From: Periplaneta americana
Lineage: Eukaryota > Arthropoda > Insecta > Blattodea > Blattidae
Direction: 5' to 3'
Length of the DNA stretch: 64,000 bases
Assembly (NCBI RefSeq): GCF_040183065.1
Contig: NC_091119.1
Span: 109,290,263-109,354,262, forward strand
In this document: one piece after another, positions 55,704-64,000 of the stretch
Position numbering within the stretch: the first letter of the stretch is position 1
Layout: the number at the start of each line of letters is the position of its first letter
Made by a program: the position numbers and the translations under genes
The notes under the pieces: generated by a model
Told to the model about the DNA's origin: nothing
The model's database searches: none
Seen by the model: only the letters and a program-made list of their open reading frames with translations

Positions 55704-56487
55704 TAGGGCGACCAGACGTCCTTTTTTAGTCAGACATGTCCTCCTTTTAGGCTTTGTCCAGAGTCCGAGCAGATTTAAAAAAAAATCAAGAAATGTCCTC
55801 TTTTCGTAACTTGTATGCCTGATATTTTGAAATTATCTGATTTGACGCCTTTTTCAAGTAATTTGCCTGTAGGTGGCAGCAGCATCGACGGAATATATTC
55901 TTTGCTTACAAAATAATATTAAATTCACACTTTGTGCTGTCTTTTTACGAATTTTGATAACAATTATAGTTTCCTTGGCTCTAATATGTAGTTAATTGTA
56001 AAACCATTTGATATTATTAACTTTTATCATATGTAATGCTGTAATAAAATAGATATTGACATAATTTTTAGTATAATTATAGACCTGAGCCTAAATCTTT
56101 AATATACTTTCTGTCCTCTTTAATAATATAGTTCCCTTGATTTTCGTATGTACCCGTAAAATCATTATTATTAAGTTTTATCGTAACTATTTTGTAATAT
56201 TAACATACTTTTAAGTATGATATAAGCCTAAATCTGTAAAATAAATATTTTGTAATAAAACAGATATTGACGTAATTTATAGTATAATATAGGCCTAAGT
56301 CTAAATCTAAGTACATAGAGGTAGAATACATACATGGTTGAGGGGCAGAGAAGGCCTGACGGCCTTATCTCTACCAGGTTAAATAAATAAATACTAATAC
56401 TAAATACTAATATTTTCTGTCCTCTATTTCGAACAATATCCTTCTTTTTGAAGCTTTGTTTTTATCGATGTGAATCTGGCCATCCTA
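55704..56487. mobile_element. Non-autonomous hAT-type transposon, 784 bp, with 8-bp target duplication
   Basis: The left end tagggcgaccaga and the inverse right end taggatggccaga form short imperfect inverted repeats. Both are flanked by the perfect direct repeat ttcagtta (55696-55703 and 56488-56495). An 8-bp duplication with short ends is the hAT signature. Subterminal 'gtcctc(c)tttt' text recurs near both ends. No transposase frame is present. A retroelement tail sits inside at 56335-56395. Confidence 0.9.
56335..56395 (+). mobile_element. Retroelement 3' tail nested in the hAT element
   Basis: Matches the minus-strand tail at 53370-53460 (gaggggcagagaaggcctga...tctctaccagg, then (TAAA)n). 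It shows the tail family inserted after, or was captured by, the hAT element. Confidence 0.7.
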
Positions 56488-56559
56488 TTCAGTTAGGAAC
56501 ATTTCCAACTCACACTAAGGTTAATTGAGTATTCAGTTTTCGAGCAGGCAACCCCATCT

Positions 56560-56765
56560 CTCTAGGCTAGCCCGCCAGCCGGTGATCGGGAAATACTATA
56601 AACTGATAAAGGAATGAAGATCGGACGGAATTATGTTGATGCCTAGCATAAGAAATCGGGAGAATCCCGAGAAAAGCCCCAACTGGAACTTTGTCCGCCA
56701 TAAGTGTCATTCTGGATTTTTAAGATTCCAGATTTGATCGGAACTCGGACTTGTATGACAGGCCG
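56560..56765 (-). mobile_element. SINE relic
   Basis: On the minus strand, 'ttggggcttttctcgggatt' followed by ctcccgatttct matches the SINE core seen at 33325 and 37227 (ggttttctccgggtttt). The tRNA head is not recognisable. Confidence 0.5.
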
Positions 56766-56954
56766 AAAGTCTGATCTAGGACCTGAAAACAACGAAGTAA
56801 ATGAAACAGGGAAATATACTTTTGGGTCTAAAATATGGCAGTAAGTTAGTATTTCATTTTCATGCTATTCGATTTTCTTCTTTAGGTTTTCGTTTTTATA
56901 TCTAGTTACTTATACCGGATGTGAACATTAAGCTCTTTAAGTTCGATATCGTCC

Positions 56955-57205
56955 TCAGTTACCATGCTAACTGTGAGGTTTTCGAGTTCAAACCTGGTCG
57001 GGGTTAAAGGATTTTAAAGGGAGGTAAAATGTTTAGAATAGCTTTCTTCGACAGGGTCTCGGGTAATAGTTTTATGGGGTGTAAAATAACAGAGAGAGAG
57101 AGAGGACTTCGCACAAATTTGTCGCCTGTTTTTCGCCCACGTTGAATTTAGACTCTGAATATCATTTTCACTTAAAAGCGTTGCTAAATAATATTATATT
57201 TCTTC
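56955..57205 (+). mobile_element. SINE relic
   Basis: A decayed B-box (cgagttcaaacctggtcggg) precedes a SINE-like end, 'aaaagcgttgctaaataata'. The A-box is not clear. Confidence 0.5.
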
Positions 57206-58380
57206 TTGATTTGATTATGTCCTTAAGAAGTAAGCAATATTGGTATGCAATTTTATTGATTCTCATTAGTCTTATATACGTATATAAATCAAGTTTTCAT
57301 TTAAAAATCAATTGATTTTCATGTTCTCTTTCGGTGTGCAGATAACATGCTTGACCGCTTCGACACAGACCTCCAATTTCCTGATCACAGTCGTACTTCC
57401 TAACGAGTTCACTTTTTCTGTCTATAATTCAGTGAATGGACGCAATGTTTCAATGTTGAATGACAAATTAATTCTTCAGTGTATCAGGAAAACTTGCACG
57501 GTATGTATGGTATGGCCTCTTCGGACTTTTTCCTTTCGAAGAGCATTGCCACAGGACGCTCAAATCTGAACAACCTTCAACATTAAAGATTTCCTCACCT
57601 GAAATACTGCAGCTAAATTTATTTTCTTCTTTTAAGTAAAATATTATTTCATTTCACTGATGCAAGACTTTCAGATCGTTATACCAGAAAAGAGGTACCG
57701 ATTGATTGAACTTCATGTTATCTTGATATCATGACGTTTACTTTCTTTTTGAGGAACTCTAGCAATGGCAAAATTTACACAATAAAGTGAGGAATCTTCA
57801 AGACTCTGTACTGGGATTACAGAAGTTGTCAACATGATATGTGTGTATCCATCAGCAGACCGTGCAGGCAAGTCTATTAATTAGGAGTTAAAAATATTAT
57901 GAACAAGTGATTTTACGGGCGACTTTTCAAATCCGAAGATACCGCGAAGACGACATAGGTAGACGGTCGTTCACGGGTATTTCATTTGCGAAAAACTGGT
58001 TAGGAGGCGACCTTTAATTACTGCAAAAATTGTAGTTACATTACAAAAAATCAAGAAACACAGCTAATTAACCAAATATTATAGGTTTGGCAACAGTGCA
58101 GTGGATGGCACAGCATATTCACGCTATTCAGTTATGGCAACCCTGTTTAAGCTACGGTATATTGGCTGTGTTAAATATGTAGTGTTCTAGTAAAGGGGGT
58201 TAAATTTTTTTTTGTGCAACTGGAGTTTTGTTCCCTGAGGAATACAAAATACACAAGTTAAATTCTACAAGTGAGTGTGCAAAAAACAAAAGAATATTAG
58301 TATTGATGTGTTTTATTTGTGTAAAAAATGATTTATAATTAGGGTTCGCTATTTAATTTTCATTTAACTGAAAACTCATT
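57206..58380. other. Spacer, nothing recognised
   Basis: The frame at 57312-57569 and the repeat-like 'ggcaacagtgcagtggatgg' near 58086 could not be assigned. Confidence 0.4.
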
Positions 58381-59778
58381 TTTATGACTTATCTCCCTTT
58401 GCCTAAACACCACAGAAATAGCCTTGCTATCACTGTGATTGCAGGAATGTGCTTACATTGTTAGTGACAGTACCAGTGCCTGCATGGAATTACTGAGAAC
58501 ATCTATACTGCAACCAAATTTTCTGCAGTATTTTGGGATATTAATCCATCAGATGATCCCCGAACGACAAATGGGGAGAATCGTTCGAAAAAATATGAAA
58601 AAGAAACAGTTTTATGAACCCCAATGTTCAGTGCATGTGCTAACACAAGAGTTTAAGCAACTCCAAAGTGAAGTCATGTCTCAATCAATTCTGTTGACAA
58701 TAGAAGAATGAGCAAATACGTCAAAGAATGATACAGATCTAGTATAGATCTTTAGAAAAATTATGTAAGTGGTTCAAAATCCTTGATGCACTATATCAAA
58801 AGGTTAGGGAACCGTTACAAACCAATGCAGTTTTGAAGAAAAACAATGAGAATTCAGTCTGCTAAGACGAACCCTCTGGAGAATAAGATACTTTGAGCAT
58901 CAGAACTAAACTAGCTAGGCAAGCCCTTCGATGGATGCACTCTTGCAAGACTAAAAGGTACAGATTATTTGACTTTTGCGGTAATTAAATTTAAATATTT
59001 GCGTAACAGAAACTCCGAAATTTGTAGAAAAAATATGTGGTTTTGTGCTAATGCAAGGCACCGGATCATCCCACGGCTATTAACGGATGTTGTAAGCGTC
59101 CTTCGTCAAGCGCCGGAAATACTGCTCATCCACCAATAGATACTGTTCATCGAGCAATCCCACCTGGATAGTGGCATAGTCGTGAGCGTTGCACAGAGAT
59201 GTCATTTTCATCAGCATGACTGAAGCCTTTATGCATTATATTTTCATGAAATGAAATTATATGAAGAGTCTAGAAAATATCCCATCCACCGATCTTGTCC
59301 ATTACAAGTATCACTAAAGTCAACGCCGGGGATCGCATCCGAGCTCGCGAATGGTAACGCCCCGCATTAGCAATGAACTACCAGAAGGGACTCTGGAGAC
59401 ATTAGAGCAAACTTGGGTGAAAATGGAGCAAATAAGAAATTTCTAATTGGTGCCAAACTAATACAAGGAAGGACGTGACTACTGACATTTTTGTAAATAC
59501 AATTGTTCTATTGTGCGTCTAACAGACGATAATGAAGTTTTTATATCTCTATGGTTTACATCTTGAGAATAGGGCAGAGAATGTGTAGATTGGACTGCTA
59601 AAGTTAATGAATGAAGTAATCACTTCTCGAAGGCTGGCTCTATCTTCGTCTTCAGGTGAACAAATCGAACCTTATCACATTTCCAGGAAATTAAAAGAAA
59701 CTGCTGATATGAATTATTCAGATGATCTTTGCGCCAATCCAGTTTAAACTTCCCAGATATATGACCACCTGCAGTTTA
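58381..59778 (+). other. Possible retroposed sequence of unknown origin ending in poly(A)
   Basis: The frame 58439-58711 (MQECAYIVSDSTSACMELLR onward) is one of the less repetitive frames in the window. It is preceded by an acceptor-like 'cactgtgattgcag', but has no recognised domain. A 21-A tract at 59780-59800 could mark the 3' end of a retroposed transcript. No polyadenylation signal or target duplication was found. Confidence 0.25.
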
Positions 59779-59779
59779 C

Positions 59780-59800
59780 AAAAAAAAAAAAAAAAAAAAA
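59780..59800. repeat. Poly(A) tract
   Basis: Twenty-one A in a row. Confidence 0.95.
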
Positions 59801-60337
59801 TTGTTGCAGATATTTCCACTATTTTACAGTATACTACTTATTTTGACTGGTGCTGTACATAGGCGTTTTATTCCAGTTTGTTGCCTCTCCATATTTCATG
59901 TTTCCGTCCATGTTTCTTTTATTCATATTATTTATCTCTTGGAATCCTCAAATGATCTTCTATCCTTTGCCTGTATATCCCGCATTCTCCTGGCTATCGT
60001 AAGTCGGTCAAGCAGATTTATTTGTTTGTAACGACCCTACTAGTAGGAACTCCTCTCTGACCCCACTTTTGTTGACGTGAAGATCAAGAGAGATCCAATA
60101 TCTGAAATGTTGTGAGTTCCTTGTTCATTAACAGCGATCTAGAAAGTTCAATCTATACTTCTTATAAACAATTCACCGTGTTTTTTTCTCTCTTTTAGAT
60201 GAATACTGAGAATAGGATATGAATCGGACATTTAAATTAGATGTTTTATATTTAGCTTCTGTATTGCTGTCGTTATTGGTAGTTCTTTAGTTCTTTATTC
60301 AACGAACCACAAATAGCCAAGGCCATTTAAATCGACG
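59801..60337. other. AT-rich spacer, nothing recognised
   Basis: No supported feature. Confidence 0.4.
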
Positions 60338-60411
60338 ATGTATGTATGTATGTATGTATGTATGTATGTATGTATGTATGTATGTATGTATGTATGTATG
60401 TATGTATGTAT
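60338..60411. repeat. (TATG)n tetranucleotide microsatellite
   Basis: About 18 perfect copies. It is followed on the right by 'gggtgtacacccggtggcag', which on the minus strand may be a retroelement end that runs into this repeat. Confidence 0.95.
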
Positions 60412-60627
60412 TAACACTACAATTGGGTGTACACCCGGTGGCAGTGATATATAATATACAATAATTAGAACAATAGAAAAGTAAAATAAACATAAATTTA
60501 TTTCTAACTATAATTAAATAGATGCAATGAACCTAGAACTATAAATAAAAACTATGCTATAATAACGGCTACCATAAGCAAAAGTAAACCTAACTTATAA
60601 GTACTTCTGTTAACCCAACTATTACCA

Positions 60628-60740
60628 ACTTAAGTAATTACATATCACCTTAATTAATTACATATCGACTTAATTACGTATCATCCTAATTAATTGCATA
60701 TCAACTTAATTAATTACATGACACAACTTAGATAATTACA
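60628..60740. repeat. Degenerate tandem repeat, about 20-bp unit
   Basis: Units resemble ttaattaattacatatcaac, in five or six copies of decreasing quality. Confidence 0.8.
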
Positions 60741-60867
60741 CAGTACCTACAATTACATTTTCAGTCTAATCTTCACAACCTTTCCCTAAATGTATTGATT
60801 TTGAGAGGAGCACCCTGAAAGATTGCAGCAGGTAAGCTGAAGTGTCAACAACAGAGATAATCCCATA

Positions 60868-61047
60868 GGGCCGTATTCATAGACATTTTTAGCGCGAGTT
60901 TCCGGTGGATGATCAGCGTTTTTCGTATTCATAAACCAGTGTTAGCGACAGGATATGATTTGAATTCTGTACAAGTAACCAGTCGATAGCCGGGGCTAGC
61001 TTAGTACGCTCGTAGCGCTTGCTGTGAAATGTCTATGAATAGCACCC
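60868..61047. mobile_element. 180-bp MITE, GGGCCGTATTCATA family, Harbinger-like
   Basis: The left end gggccgtattcatagacatt and the inverse right end gggtgctattcatagacatt agree at 17 of 20 positions, with GC-rich pieces just inside. Flanking triplets are ATA and TTA, both of the TWA type used by PIF/Harbinger elements, but not identical. A related left end occurs at 63940. Confidence 0.75.
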
Positions 61048-61054
61048 TTAGTGA

Positions 61055-61258
61055 CTAAGTTGTCTGAGAAACTGTCCTCAAGTCGAGTTGATCACCGCAG
61101 GATCTACAGAGATTGAGTCCCTGTGTCTTTGGTGATGATATTTGAGGTAATTTCCACAAAAAATTCTGTTCAAGTACCATTGAATTTTCTTCAGACGACA
61201 GCGCATTCGTTTTTAAAGTAGTCTTACATGTCTGCGCGGTCTGTACTCTTACATGCAT
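61055..61258 (-). CDS. Open frame of unknown nature next to a CpG-rich patch
   Basis: A 67-codon frame (MHVRVQTAQTCKTTLKTNAL, then SSEENSMVLEQNFLW, and CRSCGDQLDL near the end) with mixed, non-repetitive composition. It lies downstream of the CpG-rich frame at 61314-61565 on the same strand. There is no recognised domain apart from one C-x2-C pair, and no clear splice signals. It could be exon sequence or chance. Confidence 0.2.
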   Translation of the reverse strand: MHVRVQTAQTCKTTLKTNALSSEENSMVLEQNFLWKLPQISSPKTQGLNLCRSCGDQLDLRTVSQTT

Positions 61259-61313
61259 GTGAAAGAGACGCTGGCATATCGGATCGATTCATTCGCACAT
61301 CATCATCAATAAT

Positions 61314-61565
61314 TTACTGTGGCGCGTAATGACTCATCGCGCGCCCGGACACTCGTGACACTCGAGAGATCAAGGGAGAGCGCGGGCGGGGGCGGGGGTC
61401 CGGCACAGCCTCCTTGATGCCGCTGAGCTGATTACGATTAATAGCTGCTACGTACAACATGTGGACTGTGCCGCCATGGTGCTTCTTGGGTTCACACCCT
61501 TGCAACCGCAGGTCCTCAGTCAGAATTATCGCCTTCGTCTTGCGAATTCGTGAACGTCCACTCAT
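61314..61565 (-). promoter_or_regulatory. CpG-rich patch with an open frame; candidate 5' exon or promoter
   Basis: This 250-bp patch is strongly enriched in CpG and GC compared with the surrounding 10 kb. On the minus strand a frame of 83 codons (MSGRSRIRKTKAIILTEDLR onward, then a run of Pro-Arg repeats, PRPRPRSP) spans it. A perfect AP-1 type site, TGACTCA, lies at 61330-61336, and repeats of cgagtgtcacgagtgtc are seen on minus. I do not recognise the protein. A promoter with first exon is the most interesting reading, but chance opening of a GC-rich frame is as likely. Confidence 0.3.
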
Positions 61566-62148
61566 GAATTGATTGTTGTCTCATAGGACTATTTCCTCAT
61601 TGTGTAGAAGTTACTGCTACAGTTCTGGAGTCAAATATAAAACTCCTACCATTCCTACATGAACATTTACAGCATGTCAAAGTTCTGTTATCCTATCGAC
61701 AAAAAAGTTAGTGATGGAAATACTAGTATTTGAAACATATAATTATAATGGGAATTTTGGAAAATATCAGTAGAATCTTCCAGAGTCAAAAGTAGCGATG
61801 AACACCGATATACCTTACCATGTCAGAATTAATAATGAGAGCCTAAGGACGTTCATACTATAACAGCAGTCTCTCAGAAATAAGAATGAAATCTTAGTAC
61901 CTCAAACAACACACTGGCAACTGCAGATACTCATTAAGTAAGAGTGAAGCCTTAAAATCTCAGATGTTAACAATGATAAGAATTTTAGTAATTAATAAGA
62001 GAGTCTTGGAACCTAAAAAAATTAGCACTGGCATCCGCAGAATAGCAATATAGTATCATATAATATAAAATATATATTATAGAACATAATAGTAAACATG
62101 ATACACATTAACTGTAAATACTCTGTATAATATATTCAATTAATTCAT
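61566..62148. other. AT-rich spacer with faint degenerate repeat
   Basis: Motifs like 'cagatgttaacaatgataag' and 'gagagtcttggaacct' echo those at 63120-63620. Confidence 0.35.
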
Positions 62149-62498
62149 TTAACGAAATCAACTCCGTTACAGTGAACAGAAACATATATATTCTGAGATT
62201 ATGAAATTCATATTTTACTATAACTGCTAGTGAAAAATTTGTTTAAGCTAAGAAAATGTTCTTTCTACTTCACATGACGTTACAGGAACAAAATAATAAT
62301 AACAAAATCAATATACAAATTATCAATATTTATATTGTACACAATATATACAAATAATTCGTTTATCAAAACCTATCCCGTTGCAGTGAACGAAAACATA
62401 TATTCTGAGGTTATAAAATGCAAATCTTTCACGAACATCACAAAAAATTTGTTAAAATAAAAGAATGTTGTTTCTACGTCATAAGACGTTACAGGGGC
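62149..62498. repeat. Two diverged copies of a unit, 214-bp period
   Basis: Copy 1 has ccgttacagtgaacagaaac and copy 2 ccgttgcagtgaacgaaaac. Both continue with ATATATTCTGAG(A/G)TTAT, AAAAATTTGTT, and end with TACGTCA(T)AAGACGTTACAGG-like text (TTTCTAC.TCA..GACGTTACAGG). Confidence 0.85.
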
Positions 62499-63119
62499 AT
62501 ATTTATAATACATTATATCATTATTATTTAATGATCCCATGCGTACCTGCCTGCAATTCGACCTTGCTTACGCATCCACGTGACGTAATAGATGTAGCTA
62601 CCAGAAGAAATAGAGATAAGACTGCAGAAAATGGATTTTCAGGGACATATTTCAGACCATTACCTCAATGATCGTTAACATATTTTCCACCAAGAAAATT
62701 TGAGCACATATTTTTTAACACACGCCGCACCACTTCTTTAGTTTCGGTGTTTTTCTCCTTTGACTGTGAGGATTTGAGGATTTCTGCATTAAAAATTCCT
62801 GAAGGCAAGGGAAACCTACGTGATGTATAGGTTTAAACATTTGGAAAAAGACGAAAATATTTTACTCATATGGCTGGCTGAATAGATCGGTGACCCATTT
62901 CTTTTAGAACTTGTACCTATATATTTGTCTTAGAGCCTTAGCAAAACCATTGAAAATCACAAACAGGAAGAATATCTTAATTTTAAGAGACACGTCAATT
63001 GAGAATATAGTCATTCTGTAAAAATTTTCCCCCATCGATCCTGAGGACATTATTGGTGTCAGTGTGGGGTTAGTTCGGTTTGAGGAAAGGAATTGAGCAC
63101 AGAAACACTACTTTAAAAT
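62499..63119. other. AT-rich spacer, nothing recognised
   Basis: No supported feature. Confidence 0.4.
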
Positions 63120-63620
63120 GTCAATCATAGAAACTGAGAATTTTAGAAGAATTGTGAAACATCAACAATGATAATCGCAGAATCTGAATCGCTAAAACAA
63201 TGGTACCTTATAATTCTATTGATAAACATAAAAGTTAGCAAACAATAACTTTGCCTTATAGCCTAACATGTTAAATAACAATTGAATCCTTGTTTAACCA
63301 TGAATGACATATGAAGCTTTTGAAGCTCGTAAATTAACAGCGAGTGTCGAGGAACTCGGGACTTAATAGTGAGAATATTGTAACTTCAATAAGACGAGTA
63401 TTAGAATAGAAGGGACTAAACTTGAGAGATAAAGTATAAAATTATAGTCTTAAAACCTCAGAAATTGGCAATGAGGGTTGTAGAATCTCACATGTTAATA
63501 ATACTTGGAACCAGAAATGATCAACATTAAAAATAATTACAGGAACAGAGTCACGCGTTAACAAAGGAAACCGGAGAGTCTCAAATGTTTACAACGGAAA
63601 CTACAGTACGATGTAGCACG
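63120..63620. repeat. Highly degenerate short tandem repeat, about 27-32 bp
   Basis: The pattern 'cctcagaaattaacaatgag' with variants (ctcacatgttaataatactt; gtcacgcgttaacaaaggaa; ctcaaatgtttacaacggaa) recurs at roughly 27-32 bp, best between 63440 and 63610. Units are strongly diverged. Confidence 0.55.
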
Positions 63621-63939
63621 GATTACAGATTTAATCGACACGTTAATGTGTTAAGTTAGCTCTCGTTCGAACACGTTAAACGCCAAAACAGAAAATGGAA
63701 AATCAATACTTTTGGGCGCTTGCACATCTTTTTTGAGTGTCTATTAAATTCGGTCTGTTCGTCCGTCTGTACGTATGTAACGCCTCTAAAATGGACGAGA
63801 CTATTCGTACAACGTTTCATAAATATTGCTCATAAACTACAGTTTTGATTCATATCAGCAGACTGGGTTTTGTTGTAATTAGAACTATACGAAAATACTT
63901 AGTAACATATATTTACTATGTTACGAAGTACGTATATTA
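63621..63939. other. AT-rich spacer
   Basis: A (GTCTGTCCGTCTGT)-like piece near 63750 may be the end of an unrecognised element. Confidence 0.35.
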
Positions 63940-64000
63940 GGGCCGTATTCATAAACGAGACTTTGGATGAAGACTTCCCAAAGTCGACTTTCGTAGTAAA
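63940..64000 (+). mobile_element. Left end of a GGGCCGTATTCATA-family MITE, cut by the window edge
   Basis: gggccgtattcataaacgag is preceded by TTA and matches the terminal 14 bases of the MITE at 60868. The rest lies outside the window. Confidence 0.6.

Noticed and set aside
57312-57569. 85-codon open frame resembling part of a transposase
   Set aside because: Weak similarity on the plus strand could not be confirmed by a second block.
60299-60493. Protein with repeated HTYI residues
   Set aside because: Translation of the (TATG)n microsatellite.
1-64000. CRISPR arrays, bacterial operons, ribosome binding sites, phage or plasmid features
   Set aside because: Nothing of this kind was seen. 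The repeats are microsatellites, minisatellites and transposons of animal type, and no dense coding is present.

Overview
The window reads as AT-rich nuclear DNA of an insect, most likely a cockroach or another member of Blattodea. This is an inference. It rests on several families of tRNA-derived SINEs, on mariner, Tc1, hAT, piggyBac and Helitron relics of arthropod type, on many (AAT)n or (TTA)n microsatellites, and on a strong excess of the palindrome TAGGCCTA (14 copies found by eye). I found no intact protein-coding gene. The DNA looks intergenic or intronic and is built mostly from nested, broken mobile elements.

Layout. 1-10 kb: two non-LTR reverse-transcriptase tails, two SINEs and a mariner deletion derivative that keeps both ends (6547-7461). 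10-12.5 kb: a second mariner (10025-11411) with another inverted-repeat element inside it, a 231-bp MITE, and a GC-rich stretch ending in a good splice donor (possible first exon, about 12.18-12.42 kb). 12.5-27 kb: microsatellites, a 398-bp MITE with 37-bp inverted repeats, a frameshifted Tc1-type transposase with DD35E spacing, a SINE nested in an older SINE with an 11-bp target duplication, a second copy of the first LINE family, and a piggyBac-like MITE with TTAA sites. 27.87-31.73 kb: a Helitron whose two ends are both recognisable and which holds a broken Rep N-terminal domain, a threefold repeat and a nested MITE. 32-40 kb: a mariner with damaged catalytic residues, several SINEs (one pair head to head), a 184-bp MITE, another IS630-type transposase relic, two LINE relics (one with RNase H) and a BED-finger relic of hAT type.

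40-52 kb: a roughly 1.4-kb segment with inverted ends, a broken copy of a repeated ORF family rich in Cys and His, a head-to-head Penelope GIY-YIG fragment, a 568-bp composite SINE with a flipped 5' tRNA head and 12-bp target duplication, a 590-bp inverted-repeat element, a candidate small exon, and seven 115-bp tandem units (50419-51224). 52-64 kb: a Tc1-type transposase relic split by a LINE tail, a hairpin, a 784-bp hAT-type element with a perfect 8-bp target duplication, SINE relics, satellites, Harbinger-like MITE ends, and a second CpG-rich patch (61.3-61.57 kb).

No genes here work together as a pathway. What ties the region together is a record of insertions within insertions, and several of these can be ordered in time from target duplications. 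The best leads for host function are the two CpG-rich patches and the 48-codon candidate exon at 49.3 kb. All three are weak calls.
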